A program made the translations under genes and the position numbers. Under the pieces are notes generated by a model, which was not told where the DNA came from, made no database searches, and worked only from the letters and a program-made list of their open reading frames with translations. Shown one piece after another: positions 34,721-44,127 of a DNA stretch of 64,000 nt (position 1 is its first letter; each line of letters opens with the position of its first letter). This stretch comes from Halovivax asiaticus JCM 14624 (GTDB lineage: Archaea > Halobacteriota > Halobacteria > Halobacteriales > Natrialbaceae): assembly GCF_000337515.1 (NCBI RefSeq), contig NZ_AOIQ01000021.1, positions 179,834 to 243,833 of the forward strand, given 5' to 3'.

Positions 34721-35731
34721 TCACTGCTGCTGGCCGGCCGGAAGTGAGTCGATTGCGGCCGCCGTCTCCGTGACGAGTTCGGTGACGATATCGCCAGCCG
34801 GTTGGCATCGATCGACGAGACCGGTACTCTGTCCGGCGTACAGTGCCATTTCGTCGATGGTCCCATCGACCGCTGGTGTCGCAAGCGCCTCGTCGTACCG
34901 TTCGATCGGTTCGTCCTCGTCGCTCGTCGCGATCACGTCGGATTCGCCCGGACGCTCGCCAGGGGGTGGCCGACCCGCCGCCTCCCACCGCTCGATCGTT
35001 TCGGACTGCAGCACCCGGTGGCTCGTTCCGGGCCAGCCTTTGTCGTAGAGTGTCGTCAGTCGCGTCTCGGTTTCGTTGGCATCGAACACCCGCCTTCGAT
35101 ACCGGTCGTGAACGTTCGCCTCCGTCGCGCCGAGAAATCGGGTCCCCAGCCAGGCCCCGTCGGCACCGAGCGCCAGCACGCCGGCGATTCCACGGCCGTC
35201 TGCGATACCGCCGGCCGCGACGATCGGGGCGTCGACGGCGTCGGCCACCCGTGGGACGAGCGCGGTCGTCGCGACCTCGCTCTGGACGTGGCCGCCTGCC
35301 TCGATCCCCTGCGTTGCGACGACGTCGACGCCGGAGTCGACAGCCCGTCGTGCTGCCTCCTGACTCCCGACGGTCTGGATCGCCAGCGCACCGGCGTCGT
35401 GGACCTGCTCGACGAACGGTGCCGCGTCGCCGAAGGAGAACGAGACGATGGGTGCACCGGCGGCGAGTGCCGTTTCCACGTGCGCGGCGGTCGGCCGTTC
35501 GGTTGCTGCGTCGTCGAGAACGAGGTTGACCGCGAACGGCGCGTCCGTCCGGGTTGCGGTTTCCTCGATGACTCGTCGCGTTTCGTCGTGGTCGCGCCAC
35601 GTGACGGCGAGGTGACCGAGACCGCCCGCGTTCGAGACGGCGGCAGCGAGTGCCGGCGTGGTTGCACTGCCGATCGGGGCCTGGACGATCGGCGCTTCGA
35701 TGCCGAGTTCCTCGGTGAGCGCGGTCTCCAT
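34721..35731 (-). CDS. Nitronate monooxygenase-like flavoprotein (NPD/2-NPD family)
   Basis: FMN-dependent TIM-barrel enzyme, 336 residues. Features are IVQAPIGSATTPALAAAVSNAGGLGHLA at the N-terminus, VVATQGIEAGGHVQ near residue 145 with the family His, IVAAGGIADGRGIAGVLALGADGAWLGTRFL near 180 for FMN phosphate binding, and a YDKGWPGTSHRVL segment. The family includes nitronate oxidases and NAD(P)H:quinone reductases, so the substrate is open. Upstream of it on the same strand lie nnr and moaC. Confidence 0.88.
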   Translation of the reverse strand: METALTEELGIEAPIVQAPIGSATTPALAAAVSNAGGLGHLAVTWRDHDETRRVIEETATRTDAPFAVNLVLDDAATERPTAAHVETALAAGAPIVSFSFGDAAPFVEQVHDAGALAIQTVGSQEAARRAVDSGVDVVATQGIEAGGHVQSEVATTALVPRVADAVDAPIVAAGGIADGRGIAGVLALGADGAWLGTRFLGATEANVHDRYRRRVFDANETETRLTTLYDKGWPGTSHRVLQSETIERWEAAGRPPPGERPGESDVIATSDEDEPIERYDEALATPAVDGTIDEMALYAGQSTGLVDRCQPAGDIVTELVTETAAAIDSLPAGQQQ

Positions 35732-35787
35732 GTCCTGTCAGATTCCGCCGTCGATACGAAGGTTTCGCTCTCGCGGTTCGACGCCCG

Positions 35788-36321
35788 TCAGTCCCGGTCG
35801 ACTCGCACTTTCCGTTTCTCGACGACGCGGACGTCCTCGATCCGCGCCTCCGGGTACTGTCCGTCTTCGTCTTTCTCGGCCGCCTTGACCATGTCCCAGA
35901 CGACGGTCAGTCCGGTCGTCACGCCCTGGAGGGCCTCCATCTCGCAGCCGGTCGTGCCGGTCGTCTCCACGGTGACGGTGAGCGTAACGGCGTCGTCGTC
36001 CAAATCGACGTCCGTCTCCACGTTCGTGATCGGTATCTGGTGACACATGGGGACCGTCTCCCAGGTGTGCTTGACGGCCTGGATCGCCCCGACGCGTGCG
36101 GTCGAGAGCACGTCCCCTTTGCCGACCTCGTCCGCCCGAATTGCCTCGACCGTGGACGGTTGAATTCGGATCTTCCCGGTGGCGACCGCCCGCCGCTTCG
36201 ATTCGGGTTTCTCACCCACGTCGACCATCTGGACGTCTCCGCCCTCCGTCGTGTGCGTGAGGTCCGTCGATGCGGGCTCGTCTGCAGTGTGACGGGCCTG
36301 GTCCGGTTCCTCGTCAGTCAT
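35788..36321 (-). CDS. moaC: Cyclic pyranopterin monophosphate synthase MoaC
   Basis: Molybdenum cofactor synthesis, converting the MoaA product to cPMP. 177 residues from ATG 36321. Motifs: VQMVDVGEKPESKRRAVATG, PMCHQIPI near residue 90, TTGCEMEALQGVTTGLTVVWDMVKAAEK near 125 containing catalytic Glu-Met-Glu, and a final IEDVRVVEKRKV. The N-terminal 30 residues are a haloarchaeal extension. Its start overlaps the end of nnr by eight bases, so they are co-transcribed. Confidence 0.95.
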   Translation of the reverse strand: MTDEEPDQARHTADEPASTDLTHTTEGGDVQMVDVGEKPESKRRAVATGKIRIQPSTVEAIRADEVGKGDVLSTARVGAIQAVKHTWETVPMCHQIPITNVETDVDLDDDAVTLTVTVETTGTTGCEMEALQGVTTGLTVVWDMVKAAEKDEDGQYPEARIEDVRVVEKRKVRVDRD

Positions 36322-37801
36322 CACTCTCACCCCACAGGACGCCGGGGATCTCGGTCAGCAGGTCCGAGGCCGTTATTCCGAGTCCGCCGCTGCCGCCCCA
36401 CCGGTCGGCGAGCACTTCGCCGGCGCGGCCGTTGACGTACGCCGCGGCGCAGGCGGCCTCGAACGGGTCGGCGTGTTCGAGCAGCCCCGCTGTGATCCCG
36501 GCGAGTAGATCTCCGGTGCCGCCGACAGCCATGCCGGGGACGCCGACGCGCGCGATCCGGGTCCGTTCGCCGTCCGAAACCACGTCGTCGGCCCCTTTCA
36601 CGAGCACGACGTGGCCGAGGTCCGCGGCGAACGCCTCGATCTCGTCGGTGATGGCCGCCATTTCGTCGCGGCCGCTACGAGGCTCGTCGAAAGCCGGGCC
36701 GCCCATCCGTTCGAGTTCGCGGGCGTTCGGCGTACAGACCAGCGTCGCCTCCGTCTCGAGATCGGGCACGATCGAGAGCGCTTCCGCGTCGACGATTGCG
36801 GGGCCGGTGTAGGCTTCGAGGAACTGCCGGGCCGCCGCGAGGCTCTCGTCGGCGCTGCCGAGGCCGGGGCCGAGGACGACCACGTCGTCGTACCGTTCGG
36901 CCGTTTCGACGAGTTCGTCGACGTGGTCGGGTGTCAGTCGGTCGCCGTCGTAGGGCTGGACGATGAGGTCCGCGGCGTAGCCCTGAATCTCGTCTGCGAC
37001 CCCGGTGGGGGCTGCGACGAACGAGAGTTCCATCCCGGCTCGCAGGGCCGCCTGGGCGGCGAGCGCCGGAGCGCCGGTGTACGGCCCGCCACCGACGACG
37101 TAGGCCCGACCGGTTCGCGACGTCGGCTGTGCGAGGCCGACGTCGCCGGGACCGACCAACCGCTCGGCTGCGGCCGGAATGCCGATGTCCGCGACCCGAC
37201 AGTCGGCGTCGAGTTCGGGGAGGCCCGGCTTTATGTCGTGAAACGTGACGACGTAGTCGGCCCCGACCGGGTTCGCGTTTGCGTCCGGGTCGGTCGCGTC
37301 GAAGCCCGAGGGAACGTCGACCGAGACGACCGTCGCGTTCGATGCGGCCATCGCTTCGGCGGCCGTCGCTGCGGGTTCTCGCATGGCCCCGCTGATACCG
37401 GTCCCGAGCATGGCGTCGACGACGACGTCGGCCGGAGGGAGCGAGAACGCGGTCGAGTCTCGTACCTCGCGGACGTCTGCATCGGCTGCGACGAGCGCGT
37501 CCCAGTTTCGTCGGGCCACATCGGTCCCGATCCGGTCGGCTCGTCCCAGGAGGTGCGTTTCGACGTGCTCGATGTTCGACTCGCCCATTGGCTCGCCGCC
37601 GTCGAGAAACCGGGCGGTGACGAACCCGTCTCCGCCGTTGTTCCCGCGACCGGCGACCACCACGACCGTCGAGTCCGGTGGGGCGACCTCGCGAACGAGC
37701 CGGGCGACCGCGTTTCCGCTGGATTCCATCAACTGGGCCTGCGAAACGCCCAGGGCCGCGGCGTTTTCGTCGACGGCGGCCATCCGTCTGCCGGTGAGCA
37801 T
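36314..37801 (-). CDS. nnr: Bifunctional NAD(P)H-hydrate epimerase/dehydratase
   Basis: Repairs hydrated NAD(P)H. 495 residues: YjeF-N epimerase domain about 1-215 (VVVAGRGNNGGDGFVTARFL, VVVDAMLGTGISG, VSVDVPSGFDATDP) and ADP-dependent dehydratase domain about 225-495 (YVVGGGPYTGAPALAAQAALR, VVLGPGLGSADESL, VLVKGADDVV, GMAVGGTGDLLAGITAGLLEH). Both halves are complete. Its 3' end overlaps moaC. Confidence 0.95.
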   Translation of the reverse strand: MLTGRRMAAVDENAAALGVSQAQLMESSGNAVARLVREVAPPDSTVVVVAGRGNNGGDGFVTARFLDGGEPMGESNIEHVETHLLGRADRIGTDVARRNWDALVAADADVREVRDSTAFSLPPADVVVDAMLGTGISGAMREPAATAAEAMAASNATVVSVDVPSGFDATDPDANANPVGADYVVTFHDIKPGLPELDADCRVADIGIPAAAERLVGPGDVGLAQPTSRTGRAYVVGGGPYTGAPALAAQAALRAGMELSFVAAPTGVADEIQGYAADLIVQPYDGDRLTPDHVDELVETAERYDDVVVLGPGLGSADESLAAARQFLEAYTGPAIVDAEALSIVPDLETEATLVCTPNARELERMGGPAFDEPRSGRDEMAAITDEIEAFAADLGHVVLVKGADDVVSDGERTRIARVGVPGMAVGGTGDLLAGITAGLLEHADPFEAACAAAYVNGRAGEVLADRWGGSGGLGITASDLLTEIPGVLWGESDD

Positions 37802-37908
37802 ACCCGCCGATTCGGCCGACGTGGCGAAAAACGTGTGGGACGGTGGCGGTCGATTCGACTGGCGGTCCGGACGAAACCCTTTCGACCGCAGATCGGCTAG
37901 GTTGGAAC

Positions 37909-38406
37909 GTGAACGTCTTCTGGCTGGACGAGTCGCCCGAACTGGCCGCCCGGTATCACTGCGACCAGCACGTCAACAAGATGCTCCTCGAAGCGGCGCA
38001 GGTCCTCTGCACTGCGGCTCGCCAGAACGGGTACGAACGGGACTTTCTGTATCAGGCCACCCACACGGACCACCCGGTCACCAGCTGGGCGACCGAGTCG
38101 CGGGCCAACTGGCTGGAATTGCGCGACCACGCGAGCGCCCTCAACGCGGAGTTCAAAGCGCGATACGATCACGACGACGATCACAAAAGCTGGACGGTGA
38201 TCGACCGGATCGACCCCGACGCGATCGACTTTCCGGGGTCAGCGCCGACGCCGAAACCGCAGGCCATGCCGGCGGAGTACCGAGACCCGGACGATCCGGT
38301 CGCGGCCTATCGGGCGTACTACGCCGGCGAGAAGGCCGAGTGGGCGGAGTGGGATCACACAGACGAACCGCCGTGGCTCGACCGGTATCGGACCGCGGAC
38401 GATTGA
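37909..38406 (+). CDS. Conserved hypothetical protein (phage/archaeal family)
   Basis: From GTG 37909 the product starts MNVFWLDESPELAARYHCDQHVNKMLLEAAQVL; a GTG at 37843 would add 22 unrelated residues. Other conserved-looking blocks are THTDHPVTSWATESRANWLELRDHA, PTPKPQAMPAEYRDPDDPVAAYRAYYAGEKAEWAEW and PPWLDRY. I recall close relatives annotated only as hypothetical in phages and archaea. The conserved His, Asp, Lys and Trp suggest an enzyme, possibly a nucleic-acid-acting one; this is a guess. Confidence 0.7.
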   Translation: MNVFWLDESPELAARYHCDQHVNKMLLEAAQVLCTAARQNGYERDFLYQATHTDHPVTSWATESRANWLELRDHASALNAEFKARYDHDDDHKSWTVIDRIDPDAIDFPGSAPTPKPQAMPAEYRDPDDPVAAYRAYYAGEKAEWAEWDHTDEPPWLDRYRTADD

Positions 38407-38455
38407 TCACGGTGACGACTTCGCATCGACGCCCGTCCGTCACTGCTGGTTGCGC

Positions 38456-38734
38456 TTAATATTCGATCTCGAACCCATCCTCGCCCTGCGGCTCCCCGTA
38501 CTCGACCGTTACGTCGTCGACGTCGGCGGCGGGGCTGCCCTCGTGGCACCACTCGACAATTCCCTCGACGGCGTCCTCGGGACCCTCGAAGATGGCCTCG
38601 ACGCGGCCGTCGTCCAGATTTGTCACCCAGCCGTCGACACCCCGCTCCCTGGCGGTGTCACGGGTAGTCGCCCGGTAGTAGACGCCCTGGACCGTGCCGC
38701 TGACGAACATGTGTGCGCGAGTCCGATCGCTCAT
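38456..38734 (-). CDS. acyP: Acylphosphatase
   Basis: Hydrolyses acyl phosphates. 92 residues from ATG 38734; the upstream in-frame extension is Arg-rich and unlikely. HMFVSGTVQGVYYRATTRDTARERGVDGWVTNLDDGRVEAIFEG holds the phosphate-binding loop VQGVYYR with catalytic Arg and the Asn of VTNL. Length and order match the ferredoxin-like AcP fold. Confidence 0.95.
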   Translation of the reverse strand: MSDRTRAHMFVSGTVQGVYYRATTRDTARERGVDGWVTNLDDGRVEAIFEGPEDAVEGIVEWCHEGSPAADVDDVTVEYGEPQGEDGFEIEY

Positions 38735-38862
38735 ACGGGCCGATTCGCGTGCCGGTGCAAAAAATCCACGTCGGGACCGGACCGTCGTTCCCCCTCGTCG
38801 GCTGACACGTCTCTCATTGGAGGACCGACAGGCCGACAACGATCCAGTCCCTACGCTGGCCA

Positions 38863-39870
38863 GTGTCACGCCGCGTCACGCACCGGGACGGGATCCACTT
38901 CGACCTCGATCGCCACGTCGTCGCCGACGCTCGCAGTACCGCAGGCGACGTCAACGTCGTGAGCCACGCCCACGCCGACCACACGTTCAGTTCCAGTCCC
39001 GGGACGGTCGTTTGCTCGGCCGAGACGGCGGCGATCGCGACCGCCCGGACGGGCGTCGAGTTCGACTCGGTTTCCGCTGCGCCGGGCGTCGAGCTGGTTC
39101 CGGCAGGGCACGTCGTCGGGTCGCGAGCGGCCGTCATCGAGGCCGCAGACGGGACCCGGTACTGTTACACCGGTGACTTCTCGACCCGGGACCGGGCCTA
39201 CCTCGAGGGATTCGATCCGGCGGCCCTCGACGTCGACGTCCTGGTGATGGAGACCACCTACGGTCATCCTCGCTACCGGCTTCCCGACCAGGCCGACCTC
39301 GAAGCGTCGATCCATCACTGGATCCGGGACCACCCCGATCGGCCGCTGTTTCTCTTTGGTTATTCGCTCGGCCGCGCCCAGAAATTGCAGTGGCTCGCCG
39401 CCGAGGCGACGGAACGGCGAATCCTCGTCTCGCGGACGATCGACGAGGTCAACCGGGCGATCGAGTCCTCGACGGACATTGCGTTCGCCGGCGAGCCTGT
39501 CGACGGCGGTTCGATATCGGAGCTGCAACCGGAGGCCCTCACCGACGAGATCGTCGTCGTCCCGTCGAACCAGTCTCGTCGCGACTGGATCGATGCGATC
39601 GCCGACGAGACGGGAGCGCTGAAGGCGGGCTTCTCCGGGTGGGCGGTCGAAGACTCGTTCCTGTATCGCGGCGACTACGACGTCACCTTCCCGCTGACCG
39701 ATCACTGTGATTTCGACGAACTGATAGAGACGGTGCGGTCGACCGATCCGGAGCTCGTGTACACGCAGCACGGGTTCGACGAGCAGTTCGCCGACGTGCT
39801 CGCAACAGAATACGGGTACACCGCCCGGCCGCTGAAGCGGGATCAGACGGCGCTTGCTGATTTCGGGTGA
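38863..39870 (+). CDS. MBL-fold nuclease, mRNA 3'-end-processing type
   Basis: 335 residues from GTG 38863. The metallo-beta-lactamase zinc motif is SHAHADHT near residue 35, followed by GHVVGSRAAVIE, YTGDFSTRD and the late TDHCDF with its His near 285. PLFLFGYSLGRAQKLQWLA and the ATY/beta-CASP-like middle resemble archaeal YSH1/CPSF-type exonucleases. It lacks KH domains, so it is the short archaeal form, probably an RNA exonuclease. Confidence 0.88.
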   Translation: MSRRVTHRDGIHFDLDRHVVADARSTAGDVNVVSHAHADHTFSSSPGTVVCSAETAAIATARTGVEFDSVSAAPGVELVPAGHVVGSRAAVIEAADGTRYCYTGDFSTRDRAYLEGFDPAALDVDVLVMETTYGHPRYRLPDQADLEASIHHWIRDHPDRPLFLFGYSLGRAQKLQWLAAEATERRILVSRTIDEVNRAIESSTDIAFAGEPVDGGSISELQPEALTDEIVVVPSNQSRRDWIDAIADETGALKAGFSGWAVEDSFLYRGDYDVTFPLTDHCDFDELIETVRSTDPELVYTQHGFDEQFADVLATEYGYTARPLKRDQTALADFG

Positions 39871-39925
39871 GTTGGGCAGCCGATCCTGACTGTCATTCGA
39901 CCGGTAATCTACTCCTGTCGACTGA

Positions 39926-40243
39926 TCAGTTCGATGTCTTCGTGTCGTCCCGCCGTGCCCCGCGGATCGCACGGACCGCAAAGAAGACGGTCCCGAGGGT
40001 GAAGACGAGCCAGCCGACAGAGGAGGCTGTCGGTTCGAGCACCAGTACGGCTGCACACCCGAGGCCGAGTACGCCGACGGCGATGACGTTCGTCCCGACG
40101 ACGTTCGCGAGTGCTTCGTCGTCGGTGACCGTGTCTGGGTCGTAGCCGGCGACGAGTTCGACCATCCCGGCGTATTTGATTAGCGCACCGAGGATGAAGA
40201 CGAGCAGGCCGGCCCCAGCGAGCCCGAACGCCGCACTGTCCAT
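39926..40243 (-). CDS. DUF3784-like small membrane protein
   Basis: 105 residues from ATG 40243 with three hydrophobic helices at about 5-25, 50-72 and 80-97. The segments LGALIKYAGMVELVAGYDPDTV and LANVVGTNVIAVGVLGLG match the DUF3784 layout (helix, IAGYN-like loop, helix pair). Function unknown. Confidence 0.7.
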   Translation of the reverse strand: MDSAAFGLAGAGLLVFILGALIKYAGMVELVAGYDPDTVTDDEALANVVGTNVIAVGVLGLGCAAVLVLEPTASSVGWLVFTLGTVFFAVRAIRGARRDDTKTSN

Positions 40244-40324
40244 ACGTGTCAGCACGCCGTCCGGTCAAAAATGCCTGTCGCTCGCGAAGCCGCGTACCCC
40301 CGACCGCTGGGCTGTCCCGACCGA

Positions 40325-41218
40325 TCAGTCCACGGTCGCTTCACCTGTGCGGAGGTGGTGAAAAACGTACGTCTGGGCGTACCCCGCGTACGTACCACCG
40401 AAGCGCTCCCGGATCGCTCGCGAGGTCTTGGCGTAGGAGCCGTGATCGCAGTCGGGGTAGTACGTGGCGATGGCCTTGCGGATCCAGGTGTCGAGCGGCA
40501 CCGCCTCGTCGAACTCGAGGGCGAAGAGGCAAATGCAGTCGGCGACCTTCTCGCCGACGCCGACGAATCGGGTGAGGTATTCGCGGGCCTCCTCGTACGG
40601 GAGGTCGCGAGCGTCCGCGGGGTGGCCCTCACCGTCGGCGACCATCCGTGCCGTTTCGACCACGTAGGGTGCGCGGTAGCCCAGTCCGAGGTCGCGCAAC
40701 TCGGATTCGGTCGCCGCGGCGAGTTGGTCCGGCGTCGGGAAGTCGTGGTAGGTCCGGCCGTCGAACTCGATCTGGGTCCCGTACTCCGTCGCGAGCGTCG
40801 TCACCATCTCGTTGATCCGTTCGACGCGCATCTGTGCCGAACAGATGAACGCGATCAGTGTGTCGAACGGTGGATCCGTGACGAGTCGCAATCCGCGATG
40901 GGTCGCGTAGGCATCTTCGACGAGCGTGTCGTCGGGCGCATCCGCGACGATCGCTGGAAGGTCGTCGTCGAGCCGAAGTCGGCGTCGCAGTATCGGTTCG
41001 GCGTCGGTCGTCGACTCCCACTCGAGACCGTCATCGGTCGATCTGACGCGGACGACTTCGCCGTCGATCGCGAGTTCGTACCAGGCCTCCGGCGCCCGGC
41101 TGCCGGCGTACAGTTCGCCGTCGCTACGCGTCCAGCGGTACGTCTGGCCGCTCTCGATCGTGAGATAACAGTTGATCCCGCCGTCGAGTTCTGTGTGCGG
41201 AATCGTCCCGGTTTCCAT
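40325..41218 (-). CDS. ogg: 8-oxoguanine DNA glycosylase / AP lyase (OGG1 type)
   Basis: Removes oxidised purines from DNA. 297 residues from ATG 41218. N-terminal antiparallel domain (INCYLTIESGQTYRW, cf. OGG QxFRW), then helix-hairpin-helix-GPD: FVGVGEKVADCICLFALEFDEAVPLDTWIRK near 230-260 with the catalytic Lys (GEKVADC) and Asp (PLDTW). FICSAQMRVERINEMV is the helix before it. The whole architecture fits OGG1/AlkA-like enzymes. Confidence 0.9.
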   Translation of the reverse strand: METGTIPHTELDGGINCYLTIESGQTYRWTRSDGELYAGSRAPEAWYELAIDGEVVRVRSTDDGLEWESTTDAEPILRRRLRLDDDLPAIVADAPDDTLVEDAYATHRGLRLVTDPPFDTLIAFICSAQMRVERINEMVTTLATEYGTQIEFDGRTYHDFPTPDQLAAATESELRDLGLGYRAPYVVETARMVADGEGHPADARDLPYEEAREYLTRFVGVGEKVADCICLFALEFDEAVPLDTWIRKAIATYYPDCDHGSYAKTSRAIRERFGGTYAGYAQTYVFHHLRTGEATVD

Positions 41219-41360
41219 CGACTGCTCCGAGCGCCGCGACCGGCTTTTGCCTTTCGAGACGCCGACGACTCGATCGCGATGGGTACCGCGGAGTGGCGGT
41301 CCGTAGCGACAGTCGACAATCAGGCGAACCTTCATACTGCATGCGACCGAATACCGAGGT

Positions 41361-41840
41361 ATGGATTGCAGGGTCGTCGTCGAGGCTGCCGTGCCGGTGT
41401 TCGACGTGGAAACACCGGATGAAGCGATTCGGATCGCGATTTCGAAGACGGGAGAACTGTTGAACCCTGACCTGAACTACGTCGAAATCTCCATGGGCGA
41501 GCGAACCACCCCCTCGGGGGAGGAGTTGCCCCCGGCGTTCATCGCTGCCGACGAAGCCCTCGTCGCACTCGAACTCGAGATGACCGTGTTCAACGTCGAA
41601 CGCGACGAACACGCCGCTCGCATTGCCCGCAAGGAGATCGGCCAACGACTCGAGAATATTCCGTTAGAGGTGCTCGTCGTCGAAGAACTCCCCGACGAAT
41701 CCGAGTCGGACGAGTCGTCGGCGGAAGCTGAGTCGACGGCGTCTGAACAGACGACGAACGCGAGTGAGAGCGAGTCGTCGACCTCGTCGGACGACGACGA
41801 TGACGACGTGCTTCCGGAGTTCGACGAGTTGCTCGACTGA
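41361..41840 (+). CDS. DUF555/UPF0212 family protein
   Basis: 159 residues. Residues 1-110 are the conserved UPF0212 domain (MDCRVVVEAAVPVFDVETPDEAIRIAISKTGELLNPDLNYVEI, HAARIARKEIGQRL, PLEVLVVEEL). A Ser/Glu/Asp-rich tail of about 45 residues follows, ending in DDDDVLPEFDELLD, which is disordered and much more acidic than the core. No known function; limited to archaea. Confidence 0.88.
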   Translation: MDCRVVVEAAVPVFDVETPDEAIRIAISKTGELLNPDLNYVEISMGERTTPSGEELPPAFIAADEALVALELEMTVFNVERDEHAARIARKEIGQRLENIPLEVLVVEELPDESESDESSAEAESTASEQTTNASESESSTSSDDDDDDVLPEFDELLD

Positions 41841-41996
41841 CTACCGTCGGCCGACCACTTCGGTAGCTGGCCCCTACTGCGTTCGATACCCCTCGAACGA
41901 AGCCCCCAATCCGCTGGTTGTACAACAGAACGCGACCGTGTGCGCACCCGGCAATGTCGCCACTGCGCTGTCTGGCCGAGACGCCGCAGGAAGTGC

Positions 41997-42236
41997 TTAA
42001 TCCGCAGTCGCAGCGACCGTTTCGGTCTCTTCCGATTCGGTCATATTTTCCGTAATTCCGTTCGCAATCGCAAAAACAGCATCCTTGTGGTCGGTTTTTG
42101 ATTTGTGGATCGATGTCGGCCGAATCCCGAGTGACTCGTATGTCGAGAGATCGATCGTGCAGTCGTCCCAGGCTCGGCACTGGTTCGATACCTCGGCAAG
42201 AAGCCCGTGAAGGTGAATGAGTTCCTGCTTCTTCAT
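41997..42236 (-). CDS. UPF0058 family protein
   Basis: 79 residues from ATG 42236: MKKQELIHLHGLLAEVSNQC is the family signature, followed by LSTYESLGIRPTSIHKSKTDHKDAVFAIANGI. UPF0058 proteins are small helical archaeal proteins, with crystal structures but no clear function. An AT-rich TTATATTATTATCC stretch at 42265-42278 upstream would give it a promoter. Confidence 0.88.
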   Translation of the reverse strand: MKKQELIHLHGLLAEVSNQCRAWDDCTIDLSTYESLGIRPTSIHKSKTDHKDAVFAIANGITENMTESEETETVAATAD

Positions 42237-42242
42237 AACCAT

Positions 42243-42697
42243 CCCAGTCTACCAACTGCAGGGTTATATTATTATCCTGAGGCTCGTTACCACGCTTCTC
42301 TATCTCTCGCGAGTCACTGTCACGACTATCTGCTGTTTTTCGGCACTCCCTACCGCCCTCGTATCACCGGACGACGACGTGGTAATACGGAATTTATTGC
42401 CGGTCACGACGGATTTCTCCACACTTCACTCGTCTCGATCCGCTCGAACGGTGCCGTGCTCGTAACTCACACGCTCCAAATAGTGTCTATCACCGCGTCC
42501 GTCGCCCGCTCATCTCTGGCACCGGTGTGAGTCCTCATTGGTCGCCGTCGTCCGGCCCTCGTCTCGTCGTCCGATCCTCGTCTGTCACTGTCGCTGTGTC
42601 CTCGTCCGGTGCCGTCGTCCAGCCTGCAGTGGTATCTCCGTCTGTCGGTGTCGTTTCCTGCGTGTCGAGATGGGCGGGCCGGATGTGGTGATGCGCG
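42243..42697. other. Intergenic region without identified gene
   Basis: About 455 bases between UPF0058 and the small zinc-finger gene. Apart from the AT-rich promoter at its left end I find only lower-GC, unbiased sequence (including repeated TCGTCC/CTCGTC words at 42540-42620) and no frame with haloarchaeal codon bias. Confidence 0.4.
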
Positions 42698-42877
42698 TTA
42701 GCCGAGGGTCTTCAGCGTTCGGAGGTCTCGATCCGTGCGAGTAAATTCGGCTGTTCGCCTGCTCGCGTGACAGTTCGGACAGTGAAAGAGGTCTGCGGGG
42801 GCGGGGAGATCCGTCGGCGCTTGCTGCCAGTCTTTGGTACACTCCGGACAGAGTAATTGCACGCTCGTCTCGTCCAT
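42698..42877 (-). CDS. 59-residue zinc-finger protein (DUF7836-like)
   Basis: Starts MDETSVQLLCPECTKDW and contains LFHCPNCHASRR, giving two CxxC pairs at residues 10-13 and 33-36 that would hold one zinc. The end EFTRTDRDLRTLKTLG resembles a family of conserved haloarchaeal mini zinc-finger proteins. It lies just downstream of tfb on the same strand, 88 bases apart. Function unknown. Confidence 0.75.
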   Translation of the reverse strand: MDETSVQLLCPECTKDWQQAPTDLPAPADLFHCPNCHASRRTAEFTRTDRDLRTLKTLG

Positions 42878-42965
42878 GTCACGCTAGTACACACCACTAC
42901 CCAAAAACGTTGTCGTCACCTAACTGGTTCGTCCCCGATCGGCGTGTGCTCTCAAGCGGCCGTGA

Positions 42966-43937
42966 TCAGGCCGGTGCGGCCATCTCCGAGGCTTCGAGGA
43001 GTTCCTTGTACCGGTTACGGATCGTCACTTCGGAGATGTTCGCCACTTCGCTGACCTCGTTCTGGGTTACCTTCTCGTTCGTGAGCAAGGCCGCGGCGTA
43101 GACCGCTGCCGCGGCGAGTCCGACCGGACTCTTGCCCGAGTGGACGCCGTCACCGCGGGCCGACTCGAGGAGCTCACGCGAGGTCCGTTCGGTCTCTTCC
43201 GAGAGGTCCAGATCGCTGATGAACCGGGGCACGTAGTGTTCCGGATCGGCGGGCTTGACCTCGAGGGAGAGCTCGCGGACGATGTACCGGTAGGTTCGCG
43301 TGAGTTCCATGCGGTCGACGCGGCTGACCTGCGAGATCTCGTCGAGGCTGCGCGGCGTGCCGGCCTGTCGGGCGGCGGCGTACAGCGACGACGTGGCGAC
43401 ACCCTCGATGGAGCGGCCGGGGAGGAGGTCCTCCTCGAGCGCGCGGCGGTAGATGACCGATGCGGTCTCGCGAACGTTCTCCGGCAGGCCGAGCGCGCTG
43501 GCCATCCGGTCGATCTCACCGAGGGCCTGCTTCAGGTTGCGCTCCTTGGAGTCGCGGGTACGGAAGCGCTCGTTCCAGGTGCGCAGGCGCTGCATCTTCT
43601 GGCGCTGACGGCTCGACAGCGACTTGCCGTAGGCGTCCTTGTTCTGCCAGCCGATGTTGGTCGACAGGCCCTGGTCGTGCATCATGTTCGTCGTCGGGGC
43701 ACCGACGCGGGACTTCTGGTCACGTTCGGAGCTGTCGAACGCGCGCCACTCCGGGCCGCGATCGATCTCATCTTCTTCGACGACCAGTCCGCAGTCGGCA
43801 CAGACGGTCTCGGCGTGCTCTTCGTCGGAGACGAGTTGCCCGCCGCACTCGGGACAGCGTTCTTGCTCCTCGCCCCGCTCGGTCTCTTCCTCCCGCGTCG
43901 TTTCGTCCGTGTAGGTTCTGATTCGTGTTTCTGTCAT
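42966..43937 (-). CDS. tfb: Transcription initiation factor IIB (TFB)
   Basis: Bridges TBP-DNA and RNA polymerase. 323 residues: zinc ribbon CPECGG...CADCG (residues 28-50), B-reader/linker region to about 110 (GPEWRAFDSSERDQKSRVGAPTT), and two cyclin repeats (about 125-215 and 220-315), with the recognition helix VTQNEVSEVANISEVTIRNRYKELLE that reads the BRE. Full length and intact, unlike the mini-TFB at 14987-15322. Haloarchaea have several TFBs; which one this is cannot be told. Confidence 0.96.
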   Translation of the reverse strand: MTETRIRTYTDETTREEETERGEEQERCPECGGQLVSDEEHAETVCADCGLVVEEDEIDRGPEWRAFDSSERDQKSRVGAPTTNMMHDQGLSTNIGWQNKDAYGKSLSSRQRQKMQRLRTWNERFRTRDSKERNLKQALGEIDRMASALGLPENVRETASVIYRRALEEDLLPGRSIEGVATSSLYAAARQAGTPRSLDEISQVSRVDRMELTRTYRYIVRELSLEVKPADPEHYVPRFISDLDLSEETERTSRELLESARGDGVHSGKSPVGLAAAAVYAAALLTNEKVTQNEVSEVANISEVTIRNRYKELLEASEMAAPA

Positions 43938-44027
43938 CGTAGATCGGGTGCGTTACTCGGTGCTCCCGGGTGGGAAATCCAGAAGAAACCCGGTCACCCC
44001 AGCTAACATATGGTAAGGGTGAAAAGC

Positions 44028-44040
44028 ACTTAAAGGTTTC
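44028..44040 (-). promoter_or_regulatory. Strong BRE/TATA of tfb
   Basis: Read on the minus strand this is GAAACCTTTAAGT, close to the haloarchaeal BRE plus TATA consensus, about 90 bases before ATG 43937, leaving a leader of about 65 bases. A second AT box (TTATATAA) lies just upstream at about 44047-44054. Confidence 0.65.
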
Positions 44041-44127
44041 GCCCATTATATAAGTATCTCGCCGATTCGGTTAAGTAGCTTTCGTATATACGACGATCGA
44101 TCGTGATGGTCTCGACGGCGTGCTCAC

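Noticed and set aside
43999-44060. Second promoter-like TTATATAA box near tfb as a separate gene start
   Set aside because: No frame follows it on the plus strand and the DUF357 gene ends before it; treated as part of the tfb promoter region.
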